Shown here: positions 45,608-54,037 of the stretch, one piece after another
How the letters are laid out: every line of letters starts with the position of its first letter
How positions within the stretch are numbered: position 1 is the stretch's first letter
Assembly (NCBI GenBank): GCA_964353555.1
Contig: CAYGWM010000005.1
Coordinates: 16,050-80,049 of the forward strand
Direction: 5' to 3'
Source: PR03 sp964353555
GTDB lineage: Bacteria > Myxococcota_A > UBA9160 > PR03
DNA length: 64,000 bases
Position numbers and translations under genes: made by a program
The notes under the pieces: model-generated
The model's input: the letters and a program-made list of their open reading frames with translations, nothing else
Told to the model about the DNA's origin: nothing
The model's database searches: none

Positions 45608-46809
45608 GCAACCGCCCGCGCGCCGTAGAGCGAATCAGCGGCGCCTTTACGCGCTTCGTCGCGCTCGAAGCCGCGAGCACGATCCTGCTGCTCGCGGCGA
45701 CCGTGCTGGCGCTCGCGCTCGCCAATTCGCCGCTGCATGACGCGTACGAACACGTCTTGCATCTGCCGCTCTCGTTGCGCTTCGGTTCGCTCGGGCTCGA
45801 GATGTCGGTCGGCCATTTCGTGAACGACGCGCTGATGGCGATCTTCTTCTTCGTCGTCGGCATGGAGATCAAGCGCGAGCTGGTGCGCGGTGAGCTGTCG
45901 TCGCCGATTCGCGCCGCGCTGCCGGTATTCGGCGCGCTCGGCGGCATGATCGTGCCGGCCGCGATCTACGCGGCGCTGCACTGGGGTGGGCCGGCGCTGC
46001 GCGGTTGGGGCATCCCGATGGCGACCGACATCGCGTTCGCGGTCGCTGCGCTGGGCATCTTCGGTGCGCGCGTCCCGTCTGGCTTGAAGGTATTCCTGCT
46101 CGCGCTGGCGATCGCCGACGACATTGGCGCCGTCGTGGTGATCGCGCTCTTCTACGCGGCCGGCATTGCGCCGCAGTGGCTCGCGGTCGCCGCTGCCGGG
46201 CTTGCGCTCTGCTTTTTGCTCCATCGCTCTGGCGTGCGCTCCTATGGCGTGTACTTCCTCGTGGGCACGCTGGTCTGGTACGCGACGCTGCGAAGCGGCG
46301 TACATGCGACGATCGGCGGCGTGCTGCTCGGCCTGCTGACACCGGCACGCCCGCTTCCCGGCGCCGAGCATGCGCCGGTGGATGATCTGATCCATCGACT
46401 CCATCCGTGGGTCGCGTTCGTCATCATGCCGCTCTTTGCGCTCTGCAACGCAGGTGTCGCACTCGACGCTTCGAGCCTCGGCGACGCGCAGACGCAGCGT
46501 GTCGCGATCGCGGTCGTGATGGGCCTGCTGCTCGGCAAACCGGTCGGCATCACGCTCTTCGCCTGGCTCGCGGTGCGCGCCGGCGTTGCGGAGCTGCCGA
46601 ACCGCGTCGGCTGGTCGCAGATCGTTGGAGCCGGCGTCCTCGCAGGCATCGGCTTCACGGTGGCGCTTTTCATCGCCGCGCTCGCCTTCGAGGACACGCG
46701 CTTCGTCGCCGGGGCGAAGGTGGGGATCCTCGCGGCCTCGCTGCTGGCCACCGTTCTGGGCGCAGCGCTGCTGGCGCGGGTCCTGCCTCGCTCGGCCAAT
46801 CGGGATTAG
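45604..46809 (+). CDS. nhaA: Na+/H+ antiporter NhaA
   Basis: Inner-membrane antiporter, about 12 segments, 401 residues. Diagnostic: HFVNDALMAIFFFVVGMEIK, GIPMATDIAFAVAALGIFG, the ion-binding Asp pair in LALAIADDIGAVVVIALF, the GKPVGITLF segment and GVLAGIGFTVALFIAALAF near the end. The GTG start overlaps pth. Maintains pH and sodium balance; being in the pth operon is unusual but the overlap makes coupling clear. Confidence 0.95.
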   Translation: MSNRPRAVERISGAFTRFVALEAASTILLLAATVLALALANSPLHDAYEHVLHLPLSLRFGSLGLEMSVGHFVNDALMAIFFFVVGMEIKRELVRGELSSPIRAALPVFGALGGMIVPAAIYAALHWGGPALRGWGIPMATDIAFAVAALGIFGARVPSGLKVFLLALAIADDIGAVVVIALFYAAGIAPQWLAVAAAGLALCFLLHRSGVRSYGVYFLVGTLVWYATLRSGVHATIGGVLLGLLTPARPLPGAEHAPVDDLIHRLHPWVAFVIMPLFALCNAGVALDASSLGDAQTQRVAIAVVMGLLLGKPVGITLFAWLAVRAGVAELPNRVGWSQIVGAGVLAGIGFTVALFIAALAFEDTRFVAGAKVGILAASLLATVLGAALLARVLPRSANRD

Positions 46810-46830
46810 ATCGACGGCCCATTTCGATCA

Positions 46831-46860
46831 ATTGTCCGGATTGACTGAACGATTGTCTGG
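46831..46860. promoter_or_regulatory. Direct-repeat operator candidate for the MocR/PdxR regulator
   Basis: ATTGTCCGG (46831-46839) and ATTGTCTGG (46852-46860) are direct repeats 21 bases apart start to start, i.e. two helical turns. One lies just upstream of the -35 and the other in the promoter spacer. This placement suits autorepression by the adjacent GntR/MocR regulator. Confidence 0.45.
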
Positions 46861-46870
46861 CGTGTAGTCT
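46841..46870 (+). promoter_or_regulatory. Candidate promoter of the pdx cluster
   Basis: TTGACT (46841-46846) and TAGTCT (46865-46870), 18 bases apart. Initiation about 7 bases on would fall at the ATG at 46877, implying a leaderless message; no Shine-Dalgarno precedes that ATG. Confidence 0.45.
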
Positions 46871-46876
46871 TCGCGC

Positions 46877-48373
46877 ATGGTGTTTGCGCTAGACCGCAGC
46901 CCGGACACTGGCGGACAGCCGGTCTACCAGCAGATCGCGGCGCACTTTCGGGGCGAGATCGAAGCCGGGCGGCTCGGCGCCGGCGATCGATTGCCGACGA
47001 TCCGCGAGCTGGCTCGCACGCTGGGCGTGAATCGCGACACGGTGGCGCTCGCCTACGATGAGCTGTCGCGCTCCGGTTTCATCGAGGCCACGGTCGGCCG
47101 CGGCACCTTCGTCCGGAAGTCCTTCCAGAGCGAGGCCAGTCGCGCACCGGCGCCCTTCGAGCCGGTGCTGTCACCGCTCGTCGATCGACTGCTCGACTTC
47201 GAGCGCGCGCGTGTTCGCTACGCGGCGCCGGCCGGCACGGTGCCGCTGCACTCGCTGGTGCCCGACCCGTCCCTCTACCCGGTCGACGAATTCCGCCGCG
47301 CGCTGAACCGCGTACTCAGCGAACGCGGCTCTGAGCTGCTGCGCTACGGAGCCGCGCAGGGCGATGCGGCGTTGCGCGCTGCGCTCGCCGAGCGACTGCG
47401 CGCCACCGGGATGAACGTGAGCGCCGATTCGGTGACGCTCACGCAGGGCGCGAGTGAGGGCATCGTGCTCGCGCTGCGGCTCTTCGCGACGGCGGGCGAC
47501 GCGGTGGCGGTCGAGGAACCCACCTACCACAACGTGCTCGGCGCGCTGGCCGCGCAGGGACTGCGCGCCGTACCGGTGCCGATGCGAGACGGCGCGCCCG
47601 ATCTCGTCGCGCTCGAACGGGTGCTCGAACGGGCCGAAGTGAAGGCGTTCTACACGATGCCGACCTTTCACAACCCGCTCGGCACGAGTACGCCGCTCGC
47701 GCATCGACGCGCGCTGCTCGCGATCGCCGGGGCCGCCGGAAAGCCGGTGATCGAGGACGCCTACGAGATGGATCTGCGCTTCGCGGGCAAGCCCGTGCCG
47801 CCGCTCGCGGCGCTCGATTCGCGCGGTCTCGTGGTGCAGCTCACCTCGTTCTCGAAGTCACTGTTCCCGGGCGCGCGCGTCGGCGCGATCGCGGCACGCG
47901 GTCGCATCGTCGACGCGCTGCTCGCGCTCAAACACGCGAGTGATCTCGGCGGCTCGCAGATCCTGCAGGCAGCGCTCGCCGCGTTCGTCGCGAGTGGCGG
48001 TTACGAGCGCCATCTCACCAAAGTTCGACGCACCTTGGTGCAGCGCCGCGACGCGATGCTCGACGCGCTCGCCCGCGAAATGCCGGACGGCGTGCATTGG
48101 ACCGAGCCGGAGGGCGGTCTGCAACTCTGGGTCGAGCTACCGGGCTCGTTCGACACGGCCGATTTGCTCCCCGACGCCGTGCGCGCCGGCGTGTTGTTCG
48201 CGCCGGGCTTCCAGTTTCGCCACGACCGCCGCCCGTCGAGCGGACTGCGGCTCTCACTTGCACTCGCTGGCGAAGAGGAGATCCGGCGCGGTGTCGCGGC
48301 GCTCGCCTGCGTCGTGCGCGAACGACTGTGCGAAGCGCCGCTGCATGAGATCGACGAACGCGTTTCGGTATGA
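46877..48373 (+). CDS. MocR-type GntR regulator with aminotransferase domain (PdxR-like)
   Basis: 498 residues. N-terminal winged helix (PVYQQIAAHFRGEIEAGRLG; LPTIRELARTLGVNRDTVAL; FIEATVGRGTFVRK) fused to a fold-type I aminotransferase domain with FSKSLFPGARVG, whose Lys should bind PLP. MocR proteins use PLP as a sensor; placed before pdxS and pdxT, this one probably controls PLP synthesis as PdxR does. A direct-repeat operator overlaps its own promoter. Its stop overlaps the next small ORF (ATGA). Confidence 0.88.
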   Translation: MVFALDRSPDTGGQPVYQQIAAHFRGEIEAGRLGAGDRLPTIRELARTLGVNRDTVALAYDELSRSGFIEATVGRGTFVRKSFQSEASRAPAPFEPVLSPLVDRLLDFERARVRYAAPAGTVPLHSLVPDPSLYPVDEFRRALNRVLSERGSELLRYGAAQGDAALRAALAERLRATGMNVSADSVTLTQGASEGIVLALRLFATAGDAVAVEEPTYHNVLGALAAQGLRAVPVPMRDGAPDLVALERVLERAEVKAFYTMPTFHNPLGTSTPLAHRRALLAIAGAAGKPVIEDAYEMDLRFAGKPVPPLAALDSRGLVVQLTSFSKSLFPGARVGAIAARGRIVDALLALKHASDLGGSQILQAALAAFVASGGYERHLTKVRRTLVQRRDAMLDALAREMPDGVHWTEPEGGLQLWVELPGSFDTADLLPDAVRAGVLFAPGFQFRHDRRPSSGLRLSLALAGEEEIRRGVAALACVVRERLCEAPLHEIDERVSV

Positions 48374-48501
48374 CGGAGAAACGAGCGACGATGGACGCAC
48401 AGCAGGTGCACTACGCGAACGAGCTGGTCTACGAACGCGACGGCAATCCGACTTCGAAGGTCGCTGCGACGGACGTCGCAAGCGACTGCGGCTGCAACTA
48501 G
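48370..48501 (+). CDS. 43-residue protein of unknown function in the pdx cluster
   Basis: ATG 48370 overlaps the regulator's stop as ATGA and the frame runs 43 codons to TAG. It starts TEKRATMDAQQVHYANELVY and ends SDCGCN. The acidic, hydrophilic body with a C-terminal Cys-Gly-Cys-Asn resembles a metal-binding tail or a precursor peptide, but I know no family. ATG 48391 is a second possible start. Codon use matches the neighbours; coupling on both sides and GC-rich third positions favour a real gene. Confidence 0.5.
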   Translation: MTEKRATMDAQQVHYANELVYERDGNPTSKVAATDVASDCGCN

Positions 48502-48536
48502 CGACGCTGGAATCCTGGCGTCTTTCTGGAGGAATC

Positions 48537-49478
48537 ATGTCTCACCACACGCACGACGACGGATCGAAGGGCAGCAACGGCAGCGGCGCCGAACGCGTCG
48601 GCGCACAGGCCTTCGAGTTGAAGGTCGGCCTCGCCGAGATGCTGAAGGGTGGCGTGATCATGGACGTCACGACGGCCGACCAGGCGAAGATCGCCGAGGA
48701 CGCCGGCGCCTGTGCGGTGATGGCGCTCGAGCGCGTGCCCGCCGACATCCGCAAGGAAGGTGGCGTCGCGCGCATGACCGCGGTCGAAGTGATCGAGCAG
48801 ATCCAGCGCGTCGTCTCGATCCCGGTGATGGCGAAGGTGCGCATCGGGCACCTGCTCGAGGCGCGCGTGCTCGAGTCGCTCGGCGTCGACTTCATCGACG
48901 AGTCCGAGGTGCTGACGCCGGCTGACGAGGAACATCACATCTGGAAACACGACTTCAAGTCGCCGTTCGTGTGCGGTGCACGCAATCTCGGCGAGGCGCT
49001 GCGCCGCATTGCGGAAGGCGCCGCGATGATCCGCACCAAGGGCGAAGCGGGCAGCGGCAACATCGTCGAAGCGGTGCGCCACCTGCGTGCGGTGAACGGC
49101 CAGATCCGCGCGCTCGCGACGACCTCGCCCGAGGAGCTGCCGGCGCGCGCCAAGGAGCTGCAGGCTCCGCTCGACCTGGTGCGCTTCGTCCATCAGAACG
49201 GGCGGCTGCCGGTGCCGAACTTCGCGGCAGGCGGCATCGCGACGCCGCCGGACGCCGCGCTGTGTCGATCGCTCGGCGCCGAAGCGATTTTCGTCGGCTC
49301 GGGCATCTTCAAGAGCGCCGATCCGGAAGCGCGCGCCCGCGCCGTGGTGCGTGCGTGCACGCACTGGGACGATCCGAAGCAGGTGCTCGAAGCCTGCCGT
49401 GGCCTCGGCAAGGCGATGGACGGCATCGAGATGTCGACGCTCACCGAAGCGGAGCGACTCGCCAACCGCGGTTGGTGA
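48537..49478 (+). CDS. pdxS: Pyridoxal 5'-phosphate synthase lyase subunit PdxS
   Basis: Builds PLP from ribose 5-phosphate, glyceraldehyde 3-phosphate and ammonia delivered by PdxT. 313 residues. A 20-residue His/Ser/Gly-rich N-terminal extension precedes the core: LKVGLAEMLKGGVIMDVTTA, CAVMALERVPADIRKEGGVA, IPVMAKVRIGHLLEA (active-site Lys), FIDESEVLTPADEEHHIWK and AAMIRTKGEAGSGNIVEAVR. GGAGGA precedes ATG 48537. Confidence 0.96.
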   Translation: MSHHTHDDGSKGSNGSGAERVGAQAFELKVGLAEMLKGGVIMDVTTADQAKIAEDAGACAVMALERVPADIRKEGGVARMTAVEVIEQIQRVVSIPVMAKVRIGHLLEARVLESLGVDFIDESEVLTPADEEHHIWKHDFKSPFVCGARNLGEALRRIAEGAAMIRTKGEAGSGNIVEAVRHLRAVNGQIRALATTSPEELPARAKELQAPLDLVRFVHQNGRLPVPNFAAGGIATPPDAALCRSLGAEAIFVGSGIFKSADPEARARAVVRACTHWDDPKQVLEACRGLGKAMDGIEMSTLTEAERLANRGW

Positions 49479-49507
49479 CGGCAACCGGAGCGCGCAGCGA
49501 GACCTCG

Positions 49508-49642
49508 ATGTACGTCCCTTCGCACTTTGCCGAGAGCGACGTCACTCGGCTGCACGCGCTGATGCGCGCGGGCGCGTTCGCGACGCTGGCCTCGGTGATG
49601 GACGGGGCGCCATTCGCTGCGGCGATGGAGTTGCTGCCGTGA
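49508..49642 (+). pseudogene. Fragment of a PaiB / FMN_bind_2 family gene
   Basis: A 44-codon frame beginning YVPSHFAESDVTRLHALMR and continuing AGAFATLASVMDGAPFAAA matches the N-terminal 40 or so residues of the PaiB-type FMN-binding regulators, which are about 200 residues long. It stops at a TGA that overlaps the pdxT start (GTGA). It could be a decayed gene cut by pdxT, or a retained short ORF that couples pdxS to pdxT translation. Confidence 0.5.
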
Positions 49643-50250
49643 CTACGCGGCCGCGCGTCGGTGTACTCGCGATCCAGGGCGACTTCGAGGCGCACGCGAG
49701 AGCGATCGCGCGCGCGGGCGCCGAAGCCGTGCTGGTGCGTGACGCGAGGGAACTCGACGGCGTAGGCGCGTTGGTGCTGCCCGGCGGCGAGAGCACGACG
49801 ATCGCGAAGGGCATGGAGCGGCTCGCGCTCTACGATCCGCTCCGCGCCTTCGCGCTGTCCGGTCGCCCGGTCCTCGGCACCTGCGCGGGCGCGATCCTGC
49901 TGGCGCACCGGGTCGAGAACCATCCCGTGCGCAGCCTCGATCTGATCGACGTCACGGCCGTGCGCAACGCCTACGGGACGCAGGTCGACTCGTTCGTCGC
50001 ACCGGTCGATGCGGGTGTCGCGCCAGGTCTCGAAGGGCTGCGCTGCGTGTTCATCCGCGCGCCGCGGCTGCGCGATCCCGGCCCTGACGTCGAGGTCCTG
50101 GCGCGCGTCGATGGCGAACCGGTCCTGCTGCGCGAGCGCAATTGTTTCGCGGCCACCTTCCATCCCGAGCTGACCGACGACACCCGCGTACACGCGCTGC
50201 TGCTGGGCGGAGCGTTGGCCCCCGGGGCGTCGTCCCGACTCGCCCGCTAA
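49639..50250 (+). CDS. pdxT: Pyridoxal 5'-phosphate synthase glutaminase subunit PdxT
   Basis: Class I glutaminase that supplies ammonia to PdxS. 203 residues: VGVLAIQGDFEAHARAIARA, VLPGGESTTIAKGMERL, nucleophile Cys in VLGTCAGAILLA, FIRAPRL and the His-Glu pair in ATFHPELTDD. GTG 49639. Together with pdxS it forms the DXP-independent PLP pathway. Confidence 0.95.
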   Translation: MTTRPRVGVLAIQGDFEAHARAIARAGAEAVLVRDARELDGVGALVLPGGESTTIAKGMERLALYDPLRAFALSGRPVLGTCAGAILLAHRVENHPVRSLDLIDVTAVRNAYGTQVDSFVAPVDAGVAPGLEGLRCVFIRAPRLRDPGPDVEVLARVDGEPVLLRERNCFAATFHPELTDDTRVHALLLGGALAPGASSRLAR

Positions 50251-50274
50251 TCTCGGCGACCGGCGAGGACCCCC

Positions 50275-51342
50275 ATGATTTTCGAGACCGACGACCTCCG
50301 CATTGCGGGCCTGCGCCCGCTGATTCCGCCCGCGATCCTGATGGAAGAGCTGCCGATCGGGGAGAAGAGCTCCGCGACGGTCGCCAAGGGTCGCGAACAG
50401 ATCCAGGCGATCCTGCGCGGCGACGACGATCGCCTGTTGGTGGTCGTCGGGCCCTGTTCCGTGCACGACCCGGTCGCGGCGCTCGACTACGCGCGCCGGC
50501 TTCGCGAGGTCGCGGATCGCAGTGCCCGCGATCTGCTGATCGTGATGCGCGTGTACTTCGAGAAGCCGCGCACGATCGTCGGCTGGAAGGGTCTGATCAA
50601 CGACCCGCATCTCGACGAGACCTTTGCGATCAACGAGGGCCTACACAAGGCGCGGCGCTTCCTGCTCGACGTCGCAGACCTCGAGTTGCCGGCGGGTACC
50701 GAGTTCCTCGATCCGATCTCGCCGCAGTTCATTGCCGACCTGGTCTCGTGGGGCGCGATCGGCGCGCGGACGTCGGAGAGTCAGGTGCACCGCGAGCTGG
50801 CGTCCGGGCTCTCGATGCCGGTGGGATTCAAGAACGGGACGGACGGCAGCATCCAGGTCGCGATCGACGCGATCCGGTCGGCGTCGTACGCGCATCATTT
50901 TCTGTCGGTGACGAAGCAGGGTCTCGCGGCGATCGTCGAGACACGCGGCAATCCGGACTGCCACCTGATTCTACGGGGTGGTGCCAGCGGACCGAACTAC
51001 GAGCCCGAGGCGATCGCGCAGGTCGCGAGCGCGCTGGCCCATGCGAAGCTTCCCGCTCGCGTCGTGGTCGACTGCTCACACGCCAACAGCAACAAGAGTC
51101 CGGCCACGCAGGGCGACGTCGGACGCGCCGTCGCGGCGCAGATCGCGGCCGGCGATCAGAACATCGTTGGCGTCATGCTCGAAAGCTTCATCGAAGAGGG
51201 CCGACAAGACGTTCGTCCCGGCACCTCCCTCGTCTACGGCCAGAGCATCACCGACGCCTGCATGAGCTGGGAGCGCACCGCCCTCCTCCTCGAAGACCTG
51301 GCCACCGCAACGCGAGGACGGAGGGGACGGTCCTCGAAGTGA
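50275..51342 (+). CDS. 3-deoxy-7-phosphoheptulonate synthase, class I
   Basis: First step of the shikimate pathway, condensing PEP and erythrose 4-phosphate. 355 residues of the AroF/G/H type: LLVVVGPCSVHDPVAALDYA, VMRVYFEKPRTIVGWKGLIN, DPHLDETFAINEGLHKAR, GFKNGTDGSIQVAIDAI, HLILRGGASGPNYE, VVVDCSHANSNK and VMLESFIEEGRQ. The N-terminal extension suggests feedback control by an aromatic amino acid, not assignable here. The C-terminus (RGRRGRSSK) is read from a family A repeat. Confidence 0.93.
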   Translation: MIFETDDLRIAGLRPLIPPAILMEELPIGEKSSATVAKGREQIQAILRGDDDRLLVVVGPCSVHDPVAALDYARRLREVADRSARDLLIVMRVYFEKPRTIVGWKGLINDPHLDETFAINEGLHKARRFLLDVADLELPAGTEFLDPISPQFIADLVSWGAIGARTSESQVHRELASGLSMPVGFKNGTDGSIQVAIDAIRSASYAHHFLSVTKQGLAAIVETRGNPDCHLILRGGASGPNYEPEAIAQVASALAHAKLPARVVVDCSHANSNKSPATQGDVGRAVAAQIAAGDQNIVGVMLESFIEEGRQDVRPGTSLVYGQSITDACMSWERTALLLEDLATATRGRRGRSSK

Positions 51343-51370
51343 CCTGGACGAGGCCTGTCCCCCTTTCTCC
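51311..51370. repeat. Repeat family A, 60-bp derivative at the end of the DAHP synthase gene
   Basis: GAGGACGGAGGGGACGGTCCT on one side (split here as GAGGACGGAGGGGAC and GGTCCT) and CTGTCCCCCTTTCTCC on the other are degraded ends of the 115-bp element. It supplies the last nine or so codons and the stop of the DAHP synthase gene. The DNA from here to rpsF (51371-51505) shows GC-rich dyads but no clear regulatory element. Confidence 0.55.
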
Positions 51371-51505
51371 AGCTGGGTGGGCGTGCTAAACCGGCAGCCC
51401 ATTTGCGAACCACCTCGGTTCCCGCTGGGTGCGCCCAGGCCCGCTGAGCGTTCCAACAAGGCCGGGAGCCCGGGCCCAGAGTGGCCTGTCCGTGAGGAGG
51501 ACCCC

Positions 51506-52033
51506 ATGCGGGAATTCGATACGACGTTCATCGTCCAGCCTGAGATTTCGGAGGAAGGGCGCGAGGCGCTCATCCTGAAACTCCGAGGCGTCCTCGAGCG
51601 TTCGGGTGCCGTGCCGCTCGAAATCGAGGACATGGGCAAGAAGAAGCTCGCCTTCGAGATCAAGAAGTTCCAGAAGGGCCACTACCTGTCGCTGTTGTTT
51701 CTCGACAAGGGCCAGTCCGTCGCCGAGCTCGAGCGCGCGATGAAACTCGACGAATCGGTCCTGCGCTGGCTGACCGTGCGCCGCGAGGACTCGATCACCG
51801 ACATCGAGGCACGCAAGGCTCGCTCCGTCGACCTCGAGAGAATCCGCAAGGAGAAGGCCGCCGAGCGTGCGGTCCGCGAAGCCGAAGAGCGCGTTCAGCG
51901 CGAAACCGCCCGCCTCGCCGGTGAGTCGGTCGACGAGACCTCCGCCGATGACGACGAAGACGAAGACGACTACCAGCGCCCCATGCTCGACGACTCGGAT
52001 GACGACGACGACAAGTCGCCCGTGGGGGAGTAG
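51506..52033 (+). CDS. rpsF: Ribosomal protein bS6 with an acidic C-terminal extension
   Basis: Small-subunit protein that pairs with bS18. 175 residues against a usual 95-130. Residues 1-100 are S6 (REFDTTFIVQPEISEEGREA; LEIEDMGKKKLAFEIKKFQK; DESVLRWLTVRREDS). A charged helix and an Asp-rich tail (DETSADDDEDEDDY, then DDSDDDDDKS) follow. GAGGAGG precedes ATG 51506. rpsR, which normally follows, is absent; rplI starts 6 bases after the stop. Confidence 0.95.
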   Translation: MREFDTTFIVQPEISEEGREALILKLRGVLERSGAVPLEIEDMGKKKLAFEIKKFQKGHYLSLLFLDKGQSVAELERAMKLDESVLRWLTVRREDSITDIEARKARSVDLERIRKEKAAERAVREAEERVQRETARLAGESVDETSADDDEDEDDYQRPMLDDSDDDDDKSPVGE

Positions 52034-52039
52034 CCGACC

Positions 52040-52495
52040 ATGCGTAGCGTCCAGGTGATCCTCAGCGAAGACGTCCAGTCGCTCGGCCAGGCCGGCGAAC
52101 TCGTCAACGTGAAGCCCGGCTTCGCATTCAATTTCCTGATCCCGCAAGGCAAGGCGATCGCCGCGACCGAGGCGAGCAAGCGCGAACTGGAACACCAGCG
52201 GCGCGTGATCACCGAGAAGGTGCGTCGCGAGCTCGAAGTGCTCGAGGGCGAGCGCAAGAAGATCGACGGCGTCGTCGTCGAGATCACCGCGCAGGCCGGC
52301 GAAGAGGGCAAGCTCTTCGGTTCCGTCACCACGTTGCAGATCTCGGAGAAGCTCGCAGAACAGGGGATCGACGTGGATCGCCGCCGCATCGACCTTCCCG
52401 AGGCGATCAAGACGCTCGGCGAGCACGCCGTCGTCGTGAAGCTGCACCGCCAGCTGACCGCCACCATCAAAGTCAAAGTCGTCGTCGCGAGCTGA
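52040..52495 (+). CDS. rplI: Ribosomal protein bL9
   Basis: Large-subunit protein with two globular domains joined by a long helix. 151 residues: VQVILSEDVQSLGQAGELVN, VKPGFAFNFLIPQGKAIAAT, the connecting helix around residues 50-80, and FGSVTTLQISEKLAEQGIDV. Lies directly after rpsF and before dnaB. Confidence 0.96.
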   Translation: MRSVQVILSEDVQSLGQAGELVNVKPGFAFNFLIPQGKAIAATEASKRELEHQRRVITEKVRRELEVLEGERKKIDGVVVEITAQAGEEGKLFGSVTTLQISEKLAEQGIDVDRRRIDLPEAIKTLGEHAVVVKLHRQLTATIKVKVVVAS

Positions 52496-52570
52496 GTCCT
52501 TTCTCGCTCCGTCTCTGATATCTTGGGCTCGCACCCAGACATCGAGAGCACACATCGAGAGGGCCGGACT

Positions 52571-54037
52571 GTGGCGCGCAACACGTCGCGGTCGCGAGGC
52601 GAGAGCGCGGCGAATGCCTCGCATCTCAGTGGTCGCGTTCCGCCGCACGATCTCGAAGCCGAGAAGGCCGTCCTCTCGGCGCTACTGCTCGACAACGCCG
52701 CGATTCACGCCGTCTACATCGAGCTGAAGCCGGACGATTTCTACCACCCGGTTCATCGCCAGCTCTACGCCGCGATGCTCGCACTGACGCAAGAGAACCA
52801 GCCGGTCGATCTGCACACGCTCTCGGATTGGCTGACGGTACAGAAGCAGCTCGACGCGATCGGCGGCACGGTGTTCCTCGCCGAGATCGCCGACTACGAA
52901 GCGACATCCGCGAACGTTCTCCACCACGCGCGTATCGTCCGCGACAAGTCGATCAAGCGCCGGCTGATCGCCACCGCCACCGAGATCGTCGAACTCGGCT
53001 TCGACGAAGGCGACCGCGCCGATCGGCTGCTCGATCAGGCCGAGTCGCGCATCTTCGAGATTTCGAGCCAGAACGCACGCGCCACGTTCCGTCCGCTGCA
53101 CGCCGAGATGCAGCGCACCTTCGACTACGTCGACGCAATCATGGGTCGCGGTGGCGAGCTCACCGGCGTTCCCACCGGCTACAAGCAGCTCGACGACATG
53201 ACCGGCGGCCTGCAACCGGGCGAATTGATCATCCTGGCCGCGCGGCCGAGCATGGGAAAGACCGCACTGGCGCTGAACATCGCGCGCAACGCGGCCATCC
53301 TCCACCAGAAGAAGGTGGCGGTGTTCTCGCTCGAAATGACGTCGCAGGCGCTGGTGATCCGCCTGCTATCCTCCGAAGCCGAGGTCGATCAATCGAAGTT
53401 TCGAACCGGCTACATCACCAGTCACGAATACCGGAAGCTGCAAGACGCTGCGGGGCGTCTTTCGCACGCGGATCTCTGGATCGACGACTCGGGCTCCGTC
53501 ACCGTTCTCGAGATGCGCGCGAAGTGCCGCCGGATGAAGGCCGAGCGCGGTCTCGACATGGTGGTGATCGACTACCTCCAACTTGCCCACGCCGATCTGC
53601 GTACCGAGCGCCGCGAGCAGGAGATCTCCGAAATCAGCCGCGGCTTGAAGGCGCTCGCAAAGGAACTCGAGATTCCGGTGCTCGCGCTGTCGCAGCTGAA
53701 CCGCGGCCCCGAGAACCGCCCGGGCAAGGACAAGCGCCCGATGCTCGCCGACCTGCGCGAGTCCGGCGCAATCGAACAGGACGCCGATGTGATCTCGTTC
53801 ATCTACCGCGACGAGTTCTACAACCGCGACGACGAGAGCAAGCGCGGCGTCGCCGAGCTGATCATCTCGAAACAGCGCAACGGGCCGACCGGCACCATCG
53901 AGCTGACCTTCCAGTCGCGCTTCACCAAGTTCCTCGACCGCTCGAGCAGCGCGGACGATGGCGGTGGCCCGCCGGTCGGCGGCGCGGGCTTCATTCCGCC
54001 GGACGACGAGTTTGGCGGCGGCTCAGACGTTTTCTAG
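52571..54037 (+). CDS. dnaB: Replicative DNA helicase DnaB
   Basis: Hexameric replication-fork helicase. About 488 residues from GTG 52571 (GAGAGGG upstream); TTG 52523 is an open alternative. N-terminal domain (VPPHDLEAEKAVLSALLLDN), linker, and the RecA-like motor: GYKQLDDMTGGLQPGELIIL, Walker A ARPSMGKTALALNIA, FSLEMTSQALVIRLL, VVIDYLQLA and LSQLNRGPENRPGKDKRPML. Ends with a Gly-rich tail and DVF. The tag/gtg junction couples it to ldcA. Confidence 0.96.
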   Translation: MARNTSRSRGESAANASHLSGRVPPHDLEAEKAVLSALLLDNAAIHAVYIELKPDDFYHPVHRQLYAAMLALTQENQPVDLHTLSDWLTVQKQLDAIGGTVFLAEIADYEATSANVLHHARIVRDKSIKRRLIATATEIVELGFDEGDRADRLLDQAESRIFEISSQNARATFRPLHAEMQRTFDYVDAIMGRGGELTGVPTGYKQLDDMTGGLQPGELIILAARPSMGKTALALNIARNAAILHQKKVAVFSLEMTSQALVIRLLSSEAEVDQSKFRTGYITSHEYRKLQDAAGRLSHADLWIDDSGSVTVLEMRAKCRRMKAERGLDMVVIDYLQLAHADLRTERREQEISEISRGLKALAKELEIPVLALSQLNRGPENRPGKDKRPMLADLRESGAIEQDADVISFIYRDEFYNRDDESKRGVAELIISKQRNGPTGTIELTFQSRFTKFLDRSSSADDGGGPPVGGAGFIPPDDEFGGGSDVF

